From Nocardia sp. BSTN01 (GTDB lineage: Bacteria; Actinomycetota; Actinomycetes; Mycobacteriales; Mycobacteriaceae): DNA of 64,000 nt. Shown here one piece after another: positions 43,276-56,000 of the stretch. Where the stretch lies: assembly GCF_015354405.1 (NCBI RefSeq), contig NZ_JADKYP010000012.1:62001-126000 (forward strand), in the 5' to 3' direction. Under the pieces are notes generated by a model. That model searched no databases and was not told the origin of the DNA. It saw only the letters and a program-made list of their open reading frames with translations. The stretch's first letter is position 1; every line of letters starts with the position of its first letter. Made by a program: the position numbers and the translations under genes.

Positions 43276-44871
43276 GTGAGTACCCAGTTGCTGGTCGGCG
43301 TCCGAATCTACAGTTCCAGTTCCCCCGATGCGACCACGATGGCGGTCACCGACGGCACCGTGGTCTGGCTGGGCGCCGAACGTCCCGGCCGCGCGCTGCA
43401 TCCCGACGCCGAAATCATCGATCTGGACGGCGCTTTCGTCGCCCCGGCCTTCGTCGATCCGCACGTACACGTCACCGCGCTGGGCCTGCAACTGACGGGT
43501 CTGGATCTGTCCCAGGCGAATTCGCTGGCGCAGTGCCTGGATCTGGTGCGCGCGTACGCCGCCACGCATGCCGGAACGATCATCGGCGACGGCTGGGACG
43601 AGACCCGCTGGCCCGAGGGGCGCCCGCCCACGGTCGAGGAGATCGACGCCGCGGCCGGGCCGGGCCGCGCGGTCTATCTGTCCCGCGTGGACGCCCATTC
43701 CGCCATCGCCTCGACCGCACTGCTCGACGCGGTGGCCGCCGTCCGCGCCGCCGCGGGATATACCACCGGCGCACCGCTTCGCGCCGACGCCCATCACCTC
43801 GTCCGCGAGGCCGCACTCGACGGTCTCGACCGCGCCCAGCGCGACCGGGCCCGGGCCACCGCACTCGATTACGCGGCCGCCCGTGGCGTGGTCGCCGTCC
43901 ACGAATGCGCGGGCCCGCAGATCTCCGGCCGCACCGATGTGCGCGAATTGCTGGAATTCGAGCACGGTGTCCAGGTGCGGGCGTATTGGGGTGAGGCCGT
44001 CACCTCCGCCGACGAGGCGCGGGCGCTGGTCGGCGAACTCGGCGTGCACGGGCTGGCCGGGGATCTGTTCGTCGACGGGTCCTTCGGCTCCCACACCGCG
44101 TGGCTGCGCGAGCCGTATGCCGACCGCGACACCACCGGCGTCTCCTATCTCGACGCCACGGCGATCGCCGCCCACGTCCGGGCCTGCACCGAGGCCGGGA
44201 TCCAGGCCGGATTCCACGCGATCGGCGACGCCGCCGTCGACGCGGTGGTCGAGGGCTTCGCCCGCGTCGCCGGCGAGCTCGGCGCACCGGCGGTGGCCAC
44301 CCGCGGCCACCGCCTCGAACACGCCGAACTGCTCGATGCCGCCCAGATCGCGAAACTGGCCGAATTCGGCGTGATCGCCAGTGTGCAACCGGGATTCGAC
44401 GCCGCCTGGGGTGGCGCCGAGGGAATGTACGCCACCCGGCTGGGCGCCGAACGCGCCGTGGCCACCAACCCGTTCGCGGCGATGGCCGCCGCCGGGATCT
44501 CCCTGGCCATCGGCTCCGACGCTCCGGTGACGGCGCTGAACCCGTGGGAGGCCGTCCGCGCGGCCGCGAACCACCGCACTCAGGGACACCACATCTCCCC
44601 GCGCGCGGCCTTCGCCGCCGCCACCCGCGGCGCGTGGCGAGCCGGCGGCGTGCGCGACGGCATCGCCGGCACGCTGGTGCCCGGCGCTCCCGCGAACTAC
44701 GCGATCTGGGACACAACGGAATTGGTGGTCGCCGCCGCCTCGGACACGGTGCAACGCTGGTCCACCGATCCGCGCTCCCGCGTGCCCGGCCTGCCGTCGC
44801 TGGACGAGGGCGCCGAACTCCCGCGTTGCCTGCGTACGGTCCGTGAGGGAGTCACCATCTACGCGGCCTGA
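43276..44871 (+). CDS. Amidohydrolase family protein (Amidohydro_3)
   Basis: A 531-residue metal-dependent hydrolase. Metal-binding segments: FVAPAFVDPHVHVTALGLQL (HxH), FHAIGDAAVDAVVEGFARVA, HRLEHAELLDAAQIAKLAEF (His) and ISLAIGSDAPVTALNPWEAV (Asp). It resembles the YtcJ-like/exoenzyme-regulatory AepA-type amidohydrolases. Substrate unknown. GTG 43276. It lies between the FxsA-family gene and lnt on the same strand. Confidence 0.9.
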   Translation: MSTQLLVGVRIYSSSSPDATTMAVTDGTVVWLGAERPGRALHPDAEIIDLDGAFVAPAFVDPHVHVTALGLQLTGLDLSQANSLAQCLDLVRAYAATHAGTIIGDGWDETRWPEGRPPTVEEIDAAAGPGRAVYLSRVDAHSAIASTALLDAVAAVRAAAGYTTGAPLRADAHHLVREAALDGLDRAQRDRARATALDYAAARGVVAVHECAGPQISGRTDVRELLEFEHGVQVRAYWGEAVTSADEARALVGELGVHGLAGDLFVDGSFGSHTAWLREPYADRDTTGVSYLDATAIAAHVRACTEAGIQAGFHAIGDAAVDAVVEGFARVAGELGAPAVATRGHRLEHAELLDAAQIAKLAEFGVIASVQPGFDAAWGGAEGMYATRLGAERAVATNPFAAMAAAGISLAIGSDAPVTALNPWEAVRAAANHRTQGHHISPRAAFAAATRGAWRAGGVRDGIAGTLVPGAPANYAIWDTTELVVAAASDTVQRWSTDPRSRVPGLPSLDEGAELPRCLRTVREGVTIYAA

Positions 44872-45067
44872 GGAAGGTGCGCGACCGACATCGGCCGCGC
44901 TTCGTCCCTGTGGGCGCGTGGCGGACGCCCGGCATGACCCGTTCGTCCACCGCCACTGCACGGACCGGGGTAACCGACGAGCGCCGTGGTTGGACATCGA
45001 CGACGCGCCCCGGCCCGGCATGCGTGCGCCCCCGGAGCCCGGCACGGGCCGGTGCACGGTATCCCAG

Positions 45068-45073
45068 TAGGCT
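45068..45073 (+). promoter_or_regulatory. Probable -10 box TAGGCT of a leaderless lnt transcript
   Basis: TAGGCT ends 6 bases before GTG 45080; the same box and spacing as before the sensor kinase gene. Confidence 0.5.
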
Positions 45074-45079
45074 GGCGCG

Positions 45080-46672
45080 GTGCTGGGCGTGACGTGGCGG
45101 GTGTGGGGGAGGATCGGGGCCGCTGTCGTCGCCGGGCTGCTGGTGTTCGCGAGTTTTCCGCCCCGTACCTGCTGGTATCTCGCGCCGATCGGCATCGCGA
45201 TCCTGATCCTGGTCGTGCGCGACGCGCCGAGGTTGCGCGGCGGATTCGGTTACGGGCTGCTGGCGGGGCTCGCGTTCTTCCTGCCGCTACTGCCGTGGAC
45301 CGGCATCTACGTCGGGCCGGGGCCGTGGCTGGCGCTCTCGGCCGCGTGCGCGGTGTATGTCGGCCTGTTCGGGCTGCTGTCGCGGCTGGTGTGCGACCTG
45401 CCGGGCTGGCCGGTGTGGGTGGCGCTGATGTGGACGCTCACCGAATGGGGACGCTCCAGTTTTCCGTTCGGCGGATTCCCGTGGGGCCGGCTCGCTTTCG
45501 GGCAGGCCGACGGCTGGTATCTGCCGCTGGCCTGGCTCGGCGGCGCGCCGGTGGTGAGCTTCGCGGTCGCCCTGACCGGAACGGTTCTGGCCGCGCTACT
45601 GCTTCGGTTGCGTCCCCGGGCAAACGCACGGCGTGCGGTCGTAATTATCACTCTCGCAACGGTTGTGGCTATTATCCCGATTACCGGAGTGATCCTCCGG
45701 ACCGCGCTGCCCGCCCCGGACGACGGAGACCGGTCGATCACGGTCGCCGCTATCCAGGGCAGCGTGCCGCGGCTGGGCCTGGACTTCAACGCCCAGCGCC
45801 GCGCCGTGCTGGACAATCACATTCGCCGTACCGAGGAACTGGCCCGCGCGGTCGCCGCGGGCACCGCGGCACAGCCGGATGTGGTGATCTGGCCGGAGAA
45901 TTCCTCCGATATCGACCCGCTGCGCAATTCCGACGCCTACGACGAGATCACCGCCGCCTCCCGCGACATCCACGCCCCGATCCTGGTGGGCGCCGTCCTC
46001 GTCAACGACGACCGCACCACCACCAATTCGGTGATCGTGTGGGACGCCGACGGGCCGGGGGAGCGCCACGACAAGAAAATCATCCAGCCGTTCGGCGAAT
46101 ATCTGCCCTATCGCGGCTTCTTCCGCCACTTCTCCAGCTACGCCGACCGCGCCGGCTACTTCGTGCCCGGTCACGGCGACGGTGTCGTGCACGCCCGGTC
46201 GGCCGGCGGAGGCCCGATGGTCGCGATCGGCGTGGCAACCTGCTACGAGGTCGCCTTCGACCGGGCCTTCGAGGATTCGCTGCGCGCCGGTGCGCAACTG
46301 CTGACCGTCCCTACCAACAACGCCACCTTCGGCGACAGCGATATGACCTATCAGCAGCTGGCCATGTCGCGAGTGCGAGCCGTCGAACACGGCCGGGCGC
46401 TGGTGGTCGCCGCGACGACCGGCGTCAGTGCCGTTGTCACCGCCGACGGTGCGGTGCGACAGCAGACCGCCAAATTCGTGCCCGATGCACTCGAGGCGAC
46501 ACTGCCGTTGCGCAGCGAAACGACACCCGCGACGGCGATGGGTCCCCTCCCGGAACGCATGTTGTGTATTCTTGCTGCGGCCGTTGTCCTGGTTGCGGCT
46601 ATCCGGCGGCGAACGATGCGCTCGGCGCATCGGACCGATGAGGACGTCACCGGCGACCGGGCATTCGACTGA
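45080..46672 (+). CDS. lnt: Apolipoprotein N-acyltransferase Lnt
   Basis: A 530-residue membrane enzyme that adds the third acyl chain to lipoproteins. The N-terminal half has six to seven helices (AAVVAGLLVFASFPP, YGLLAGLAFFLPLLPW, and WTLTEWGRSSFPFGGFPWGR before the fourth). The C-terminal half is the extracytoplasmic nitrilase-like domain with a Glu-Lys-Cys triad: VVIWPENSSD (Glu), DKKIIQPFGEYLPYRGFF (Lys) and GVATCYEVAFD (Cys). A last helix is near residue 505. In mycobacteria lnt is fused or adjacent to ppm1; here no ppm1 follows, and an NRPS gene begins 370 bases later. Confidence 0.93.
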   Translation: MLGVTWRVWGRIGAAVVAGLLVFASFPPRTCWYLAPIGIAILILVVRDAPRLRGGFGYGLLAGLAFFLPLLPWTGIYVGPGPWLALSAACAVYVGLFGLLSRLVCDLPGWPVWVALMWTLTEWGRSSFPFGGFPWGRLAFGQADGWYLPLAWLGGAPVVSFAVALTGTVLAALLLRLRPRANARRAVVIITLATVVAIIPITGVILRTALPAPDDGDRSITVAAIQGSVPRLGLDFNAQRRAVLDNHIRRTEELARAVAAGTAAQPDVVIWPENSSDIDPLRNSDAYDEITAASRDIHAPILVGAVLVNDDRTTTNSVIVWDADGPGERHDKKIIQPFGEYLPYRGFFRHFSSYADRAGYFVPGHGDGVVHARSAGGGPMVAIGVATCYEVAFDRAFEDSLRAGAQLLTVPTNNATFGDSDMTYQQLAMSRVRAVEHGRALVVAATTGVSAVVTADGAVRQQTAKFVPDALEATLPLRSETTPATAMGPLPERMLCILAAAVVLVAAIRRRTMRSAHRTDEDVTGDRAFD

Positions 46673-47042
46673 CGGCCACCGCAACTCTCCCGGACAATCA
46701 CACATCGCGGGTACCCACGAATCGATCTTTCTCACACTCCGTCGATTCCGGGCCGCCCATCCGCATTCGCCGACCGGTTGCACATCCGGATGCCGCGTGC
46801 TGTCGATCTCGTCCTTGACGGGCTATCAGAGCGGAACGGCTGCGATTTGCGGTGAAATAGCTATCTAATTGCTCCATCCGCCTGTGGCGTTCGCGGCCGA
46901 AGATCACGACATCGTTACCAGTCCGGCCGCAACGGGGCTCCGAATCATAGGGCGTGGATCACGTCCTCCCGTTGGCGCGCGCTTTTCCGCCCGCGGATGG
47001 GGACCGGGGAGTTGCGTATACAGCGGCAGAACGGAGTGATTG
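46673..47042. other. Promoter region of the NRPS operon; no ppm1 remnant seen
   Basis: No frame here resembles ppm1 or any other family. A local AT-rich stretch, GGTGAAATAGCTATCTAATT (46852-46871), includes the palindrome ATAGCTAT and may be part of a promoter or regulator site. No canonical iron box is visible. GGAG at 47034-47037 serves ATG 47043. Confidence 0.5.
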
Positions 47043-50000
47043 ATGAGTTCATTGGCCACCGATCGTGTCGACCAATGTGCTTCCGGCGAATTCTCAGCAC
47101 AACCCTTCGCTCTGTCACCGGCGCAAACCGCCCTGTGGTACGCGCAGCGGATTCGACCCGATGTGCCACTGACCATCGCACAGTACGTGGAAATTCACGG
47201 TGATCTCGACGTGGGCCGGCTGCTCTACTCGATCGAGCGGTTCGGCACGGAATCCCAGGTGGGCCAGTTGCGCGTCGTGGAGATCGACGGCGTGCCGCAG
47301 CAGGTGGTGGATTCGGCGCATCGGCCCGGCTGGGCTCGGATAGATCTGCGCCAGGAACCCGATCCGCGCGCGGCGGCGCTGCGATGGATGAACGAGCACG
47401 CCAGCAGCCCGATCGAGATCGAACACGAGCCGCTGACCATCAACGTCGTCCTGCGCCTCGGCGACCAGGACTACATCTGGTACTGCCGTGCTCACCACAT
47501 CGTCATCGACGGCTACGGCGCCATGAACGCGCTGACCCGCACCGCCGAGATCTACACCGCGCTGGAGAATCACACCGAGCCCTCGGTCTCGCGGGCCACC
47601 CCGCTGGCGGAGATCTATGCGGGGGAGTCGCAGTACCGGGAGTCGAGCCGCTATCGGGCCGATCAGGAGTACTGGCGTGAGCAGCTGGTGGGGGTGGGCG
47701 CGCCGCTGACACTGTCGTCGTCGGGGATCGCCTCGTCCACCCCGGATCCCGGCCGGCGCATCGCGGCGGCCGTGCTCGACGCCGATACCGAGGCCGAACT
47801 CGCCACTGCCGCTGCCACATTCGACTCGCAGAACTCGGCACTGGTGGTCGCGGCGCTGGCGGGGTACGTGCGCGCGGCGACCGGCACCTCCGATGTGGTG
47901 CTGAGCCTGCCGATGTCCGCGCGGACCACGGTCGCGCTGCGCCGCTCGGCCGGCGTGGTGTCGAACGTGGTGCCGATCCGGGTGCGCTTCGACGCCGGCA
48001 CCACGGTCGCCGACGTCGTCAAGGCGACCGAACTGCAGATCACCGGCGCCCTACGGCACCAGCGTTACCGCCACGACGACATCAGACGCGACTGCGGTTA
48101 TTCGCGCGATGCCCGCGGCTTCTTCGGCCCGATGGTCAACATCATGCTCTTCCACAGCGAGCTGAACTTCGGCAGCTTCGTCGGCTCGCTGAACGTGCTG
48201 TCCACCGGCCCGGTCGAGGATCTGTCGATCAACCTCTACAACGGCGAGGGCGGGCGCATCCACGTCGATTTCGAGGCCAATCCTCAGCTCTACGGCGCGG
48301 CCGAGCTGACACGTCACCATGAGCGGTTCCTCGACTATCTGAACCGCTTCCTCACCGCCGATCCGGCCGAGCCGATCGCGGCGGTGCCGGTGATCACCGA
48401 CGCCGAACGCGACGAGGTGCTGCGGCAGTGGAACGCGACCGCCGTGCCGGAGCAGCCAGGGACCCTCGCCGATCGGTTCGGGGCGCAGGCACGGGCCACG
48501 CCGAATGCGATCGCGCTCGAATTCGACGGCGACACACTGACTTACGAACAGCTACGACAGCGCGCGGATCGGCTGGCGCGCATGCTGATCGCCCGCGGCG
48601 CCGGACCCGACACGGTCGTGGGCCTGGCCATGCGGCGCAGTCTCGACCTGGTGGTCGGGATGTACGCCATCGTGCGCGCGGGGGCGGCCTATCTGCCGAT
48701 CGATCCCGATCATCCGGCCGAGCGCACCGCGCACATCCTCGACCAGGCCGCCCCGCTGTGCGTACTGACCGCGGCCCGGGACGAGGCCGACCTGCCCGGC
48801 GACGTCGCGGTGATCGATGTGCAGCAGCTCGGCACGGCCGATTCCGGCGCCGAACCGCCGATCACCGACGCCGACCGGCGCGCACCGCTGCGCCGCGACC
48901 ACCTGGCGTACGTGATCTTCACCTCCGGCTCGACCGGTAAACCCAAGGGCGTCGGCATCACCCACGCCGCCATCGTGAACCGCCTGGCGTGGATGCAGCA
49001 CCGCTATCCGCTCGACGACAGCGACACCGTCCTGCAGAAGACTCCCGCGACCTTCGACGTGTCGGTATGGGAGTTCTTCTGGCCGTTGCAGATCGGCGCG
49101 CGGCTGGTGATCGCGGCACCGGACGGCCACCGCGATCCGGCTTATCTCGCGCGGATCATCGCCGAAAAGGGCGTGACCACCGCCCATTTCGTGCCCTCGA
49201 TGCTGTCGGTGTTCGTCACCGACACCGATGTGCGCGGCTGCGACGGACTGCGCCGGGTGTTCTGCAGCGGTGAGGCGCTGCCCGCGGCGACCGTGCGTGA
49301 TTTCCACGCCGTCGTTCCCGGCGCGCGGCGGGCCGGATCCCCGGCATCGGCCGACGGCGCGCAGTTGCACAATCTGTACGGGCCCACCGAGGCGGCCGTC
49401 GACGTCACCTATTGGGCGTGCGCGCCGGAGAACGACGTCGTCCCGATCGGCGCGCCGGTCTGGAACACCCAGGTCTACGTCCTCGACGAGACGTTGCGAC
49501 CGGTCGCGCCCGGTGTGATCGGCGAACTGTATCTGGCCGGCGTGCAGCTGGCCCGCGGTTACCTGGGCCGCCCCGCCCTGACCGCCGACCGCTTCGTCGC
49601 CAATCCGTTCACACCCGGCGAGCGCATGTATCGCACCGGCGACCTGGTGCGCTGGCGGATGGATCCGATCCCCCCGGCGACCGGCGCGGACCGGCTGCCC
49701 GCGGTCCTGGAATACCTGGGGCGCAGTGACTTCCAGGTCAAGATCCGCGGCCAGCGAATCGAACTCGGCGAGGTCGAGGCGGCACTGCTGGCCGACGAGC
49801 GGATCGCCCGCGCGGTCTGCGTCGCCCACACCACGCCGGGCGGAGACGAGCTGGTCGGCTATGTGGTGGCCGCGCCGGGGCACACCGTCGACAGCGTCGC
49901 CATGATCGCCGACCTCCGTGGCGTACTGCCCGGGTACATGGTGCCCACCGTGATCGTCGTACTCGGCGAAATGCCGTTGAGCGCCAACGGAAAGATCGAC

Positions 50001-53000
50001 CGCAAGGCGCTGCCCGCACCGGAGGCGCCCGCGCGCCGCGGCGGCGACAGCATCGTCGAGCCGCGCACGGCCACCGAACGGCAGATCGCCGCCCTGTTCA
50101 CCGAGGTCCTCGGCTGCGAGAGCCTGGGCGTCGAGGACAGCTTCTTCGACCTCGGTGGCAATTCGCTGTCCGCCGCACGGGCCGTGGCGCGGATCAACGC
50201 CGCCTTCGGCTCCGGGCTGACCATCCGGGATCTGTTCGAATCGCCGACGGTCGCCCAGCTCGCCGAGCGGATCGGTGAGCACGGCGTCGACCGGTCCTCC
50301 CCGAAACTGGTGGCCGGCCCACGGCCGCAACGCATTCCGCTCTCGCTCGCGCAGCAGCGGCTGTGGATCCTCAATCGTTTCGCCGAACACGCCGGCGCCT
50401 ACAACATGCCGCTGGCCGTCGAGCTGACCGGACCGCTCGAGGTCGAGGTGCTGCGCGCCGCACTGCTCGACGTGCTCGAACGGCACGAGAGCCTGCGCAC
50501 CACCTTCCCCGATTCGCCGACCGGCCCGACCCAGGTGATCCACGAGCCCGCCGAGATCCCGCTGAACCTCGAGCCGATCGACGTCACCGGTGCCGACGCG
50601 CTCGCGCTGGCCACCGAATACGCCGGATACGGCTTCGATCTGCGCAGTCAGGCGCCGATCCGGGTGGCGCTGTACGCCACCGGACCCGACGTACACGTCT
50701 TCCTCATCGTCCTGCACCACATCTGCGGCGACGGCTGGTCGGTGGCGCCGCTGGCTCGCGATCTGATGGGTGCGGTCGCCGCGCGCACCACCGGACAGGC
50801 CCCGCACTGGGCGCCGCTGCCGGTGCAGTACGCCGACTTCGCGCTGTGGCAGCGCGAACTGCTGGGCGACGAGACCGATCCCACCAGTGCGCTGGCGCGG
50901 CAGCTGGCCTACTGGCGCACCGCCCTGGCCGAACTGCCCGATCAGCTGGACCTTCCGCTGGATCGCCCGCGCCCGCGGCAGCGCGATACCGCCGGTGGCC
51001 GAGTCGAATTCACGATTCCGGCCGAAACCCGCCGCGCGGTCGCCGACGTGGCCGCCGAGCGCGGCGTCAGCACGTTCATGATCATGCACGCGGCGTTGGC
51101 GAGCCTGCTCTCGCGTCTGTGCAACACCACCGATATCGCCATCGGCACCCCGATCGCCGGGCGCTCCGATCCGGCGCTCGACGATCTGGTCGGCATGTTC
51201 GTCAACACTCTGGTGCTGCGCACCGAGGTCGACCCGGCCACCGGATTCGACCGCATGCTCGATCGCGTCCGCGAAACCGACCTCGATGCCTTCGCCAATG
51301 CCGATGTGCCGTTCGAGCGGCTGGTCGAGGTCGTCAACCCGTCCCGCGACGCCGGCCGCCACCCGCTGTTCCAGGTGATGCTGTCCTACGAGAACTCGCC
51401 CGAACTGCGGGTCGACCTGCCCGGTCTCAGTGCCCGGGTGCTGCCGATGGACGTCGGTGTCGCGAAATTCGATCTCCAACTGATCGTCCACGACAGCGAT
51501 GCCGCCGATGCCGAGGACGGCCCGCTGAGCGCCGAATTCGGTTACGCCGCCGACGTTTTCGACCATGCCACCGTGCAGGCCGTGGCCCGGCGTTTCGTCC
51601 GGCTGCTCGACGCCGCGGTCGTCGCGCCGGAGACCGCGGTCGGTGATCTGCCGATCCTCGACGCCCGCGAGATCGGCAATCTGGTGCCGATCGCCGGTGC
51701 GCCGGGCGTGCCGCCGCTGAGCCTGGCGCGGCTGCTGCACGAAACCGCGGAGCGGGTCCCGGATCTGGTCGCGGTCCGATACCGGGGCCGCGACACCACC
51801 TACCGGGAGATCGACGAGGCCTCCAACCGGCTGGCCCGGGTGCTGATCGAACACGGCGCCGGACCCGAGGTGGTGGTCGCTATCGCCTTGCCGCGCAGCC
51901 TGGCCTCGATCACCGCGATCTGGGCGGTCGCCAAGACCGGCGCGGCCTATGTGCCGGTCGACCCCGGCTATCCCGCAGAACGCATCGAGCACATGCTCAG
52001 CGATTCCGGTGCGATGCTCGGCCTGACCGACGCCCCCAGCCACGCCGCCATGCCGGAACGGCCGATGCACCGTGGCCGGCACCGCAAACAGGGCGCCGAC
52101 TGGCTGCTGCTGGATTCTCCCGTCCTCACCCATGCCCTGGCGCGGGTCTCGTCGGCGCCGGTCACCGATCGGGATCGGCTACTGCCGCTGCGCATTTCGC
52201 ATCCGGCATATCTGATCTACACCTCCGGTTCGACCGGCAAACCCAAGGCTGTCGTGGTCACCCACGGCGGTATCGCCTCGCTGGCGCACGAGCAGATGCA
52301 TCTGTTCAAAGTCAACGATATGGCGCGCACGCTGCACTTCTCCTCGCCCTCCTTCGACGCCTCGGTACTCGAACTGCTACTGGGTTTCGCCGCGGGCGCA
52401 ACGATCGTGGTCGCCCCGGCCGGACTCTACGGCGGCGCCGAACTCGCGCGGCTGCTGCGCGACGAGCGGATCACCCACGCGTTCATCACCCCGGCCGCGT
52501 TGGCGACCGTATCGCCGGACGGCCTCGATGATCTCGAGGCCGTGATCGTCGGCGGTGATGCGTGCCCGGAGGATCTGGTCCGCACCTGGACCGCCGGACA
52601 TCGCATGCACAACATGTACGGGCCGTCCGAGGCGACCGTCGCCGCCACCGCCAGCGACCCGATGGTCGCGGGCCGCCCCGTCCCGATCGGCAAACCGGTG
52701 CGCGGGATGCGGCTGTTCATCCTGGACCACCGGCTGCATCCGGTGCCGCCCGGCGTCGCGGGGGAGTTGTACATCTCCGGCCCCGGCCTGGCCCGCGGCT
52801 ACCTCGGCCGCCACGGGCTGACCTCGACCCGGTTCCCGGCGAATCCGCACGGGCGCCGCGGCGAACGCATGTATCGCACCGGTGATCTCGTGATGACCGA
52901 CGGGAACGGTGTGCTGCGCTTCTTGGGTCGCGCGGACGATCAGGTGAAGATTCGCGGTTTCCGCATCGAGCTGCGCGAAATCGACCATGTGCTGCGCGCG

Positions 53001-56000
53001 CACCCGGGTGTGCGATTCGCGATGACCGTCGTGCACACCGGTGAGCACGGGGCCGCCCGGCTGGCCGCGTACCTGGCCGCCGACGCCGGCGCCGACGTCG
53101 ACCCGGCCGAGGTGCGCGAGACCGCGCGCCGCCATCTGCCCGCCTATATGGTGCCCGCCGCGATCACGGTGCTGGACCGGGTACCGGTGACTCCGGCCGG
53201 CAAGGTCGACCGCAAGGCGCTGCCCGCGCCCGTCTTCACCTCCGCCGGGCCGACGCGGGCGCCGGAATCGGAGCTCGAGAAGCGGGTCGCGCAGGTCTTC
53301 GCGACGGTGCTCGGCCATGCCGTACCCGGCGCCGAGGACAGCTTCTTCGACGCCGGCGGCAACTCGCTGCTGGCGACGCGGCTCACCGCCGCGCTGCACG
53401 CCGAATTCGGTGTCGAACTGCCGGTCCGGGCCGTCTTCGAAACGCCCACCGTGGCCGGGGTCGCGGCCCACCTGGAAGACGCGCCGCGCACGAACCGGGT
53501 GGCGCTGACACAGTACGACCCGCGCCCCGCCCGGATTCCGCTGTCGTTGCCGCAGCAGCGCATGTGGTTCCTGAACCGCTACGCACCCGAATCCAGCGCC
53601 TACAACATCGCTTTCGCGTTGCGCATCGACGGCGACCCGGATCTGCCCGCACTGCGCGCCGCCTTGGCCGATCTGGTCGACCGGCACGAGGTGCTGCGCA
53701 CGATCTTCCCCGAGGATCAGGCCGGCCCGTATCAGCTGGTTCTCGGCTCCGACCGCTGCCTGCCGGTGCTGGAACCCGTGGTGACCGACGAACGCGGCTC
53801 TCAGCTGGCGCTGCGCGGCCTGGCCCAGCGCGGATTCGACCTCACCCGCGAGATCCCGTTGCGAATGACGGTGCTGCGCACCGGAATCCGCACCTACCAG
53901 CTGGGCATCGTGGTTCACCACATCGCCGCGGACGGCTGGTCGCTGGGACCGCTCACCACCGATCTGATGGTCGCCTACACCGCGCGCCGCGACGGCGCGG
54001 CCCCGGCGTGGGCGCCGCTGCCGGTGCAGTACGCCGATTTCAGCCTGTGGCAACGCGAATGCCTCGGTGACGTTTCCGATCCGGCCAGCGCCGCGGCCGT
54101 GCAGCTGGGGTTCTGGCGCGACACCCTCGCCGGCCTGCCGGAGGAACTGCCGCTGCCCTACGACCGGCCGCGTCCGGCCGAGCCGACCAACCGTGCGGGC
54201 ACCGTCCGGATCCGGATGCCGGAAGAACTGCGCGAGCGGCTCGACGACCTGGCCCGCGCACAGGGTGTGAGCATGTTCATGGTGCTGCGCTCAGCGCTGG
54301 CGGTGGTGCTGCGCATCGTCACCGGCGGCCGCGACATCGTCATCGGCACGCCGGTGGCCGGGCGTGCCGACACCCGCCTCGACGACCTGGTCGGCATGTT
54401 CGTCAACACCCTGATGCTGCGCTCGGACGTCGATCCCGACCAGACCTTCGCCGATCAGCTGCGCGCCGACCGCGACGGTGAACTCGCCGCCATGTCGCAT
54501 GCGGAACTGCCGTTCGAGCGCATCGTCGAGGAACTCGGCCGCGACAACGGCGGAGTGCGGCCGCTGCTGCAGGTCGCGCTCATCGTGCAGGACACCACAC
54601 CACCGGCCCTCGAACTGCCCGGGCTGCGGTTGCGGGCCCAGGAACTCGACATCGCGGTGGCCAAGTTCGATCTGGAACTGCGGGTGCCCGCCGATGCCGG
54701 TGACCTCGAAATGGTCTATGCCGCAGAGCTTTTCGACGAGGACACGGTCTGCACGCTGGCCGAGCGGCTGCTGCTGGTGCTGGATTCGGTCAGCGCCGAC
54801 GCCCACGTCCGGGTGCGCGACATCGATGCGCGTACCGACATCGAACGCACGCACTTCACCCCGCGCCGTGGCCCGGCCGCCACCCCGCAGTGCAGCCTGG
54901 CGAACTACTTCACCGCCACCGCGCACCTGCATCCGCACCGCACCGCGATCCGCAGCGGCGACCACGAGCTCAGCTACGCCGAGCTGGAGCGCTGCTCGAA
55001 TCGGATCGCCCGCGCCCTGATCGCGCGCGGCGTCGGCAGCGGCGACCGGGTGGCCGTCGGGCTGACCCGGTCGATCGAATCGGTGGCCGCCGCCCTGGCC
55101 GTCACCAAAGCCGGTGCGGCGTTCGTCCCCGTCGATCCGAACTATCCGGCCGACCGCGTGCGGCACATGCTCACCGACTCCGGATGTGCGCTCGGCATTT
55201 CCGTGACCGCCCACCAGGAGCGGCTGCGCCGCGCCATCGAGGGCAACGGCTCGGCGCCGGGCACCGAGTGGCTGCTGCTCGACGACGCGACGCTGCGCGC
55301 CGAGCTGGACGCGCACGACGAGCGCACGATCACCGACGCCGAACGGCGGCGCACGGTGTGGACGACCGACCTGGCCTACCTGATCTACACCTCCGGTTCG
55401 ACCGGAAAGCCGAAGGGCGTGGCCGTCACGCATGCCGGGCTGTCCAATTTCGCCGACGAGATCCGTGAGCGGATGCGCATCGACCGCGACGCCCGCACCC
55501 TGCATTTCGCGAGCCCGAGTTTCGATGCGGCCGTGCTGGATCTGCTGCTGGCGATCGGCGCCGGCGCCATCATGGTGATCTGCCCGCCCGACATCTACGG
55601 CGGCGACGAGCTGGCCGCCCTGATGGATCGCGAATGCATCAGCCACACCTTCATGACCCCGGCCGCGCTGGCCACCATCGACCATCGGCGCTGGCCGCTG
55701 CCGCACCTGCGCGCGATCATGGTCGGCGGCGAGGCGGTCGGCACCGATCTGATCGCGCGCTGGGCGCCGGGCCGGATGCTGTTCAACGGATACGGCCCGA
55801 CCGAGACGACCATCGTGGTCACGATTTCCGACCCGATCGCGGTCGGTGACCAGGTGACCATCGGCTCGCTGGTGCGCGGGGTGCACGCGGTGGTACTCGA
55901 CGAGCGGCTGCGGCCCGTCCCGATCGGCGTACCGGGCGAGTTGTATCTCGGCGGCCAGTCCGTCGCGCGCGGCTACTTCGACCGTCCCGATCTCAGCGCG

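Noticed and set aside
46673-47042. Iron box (DtxR/IdeR type) for the NRPS operon
   Set aside because: The EntF-like first module made iron control plausible, but no TTAGGTTAGxCTAACCTAA-like sequence is visible. ATAGCTAT alone is too short to claim.
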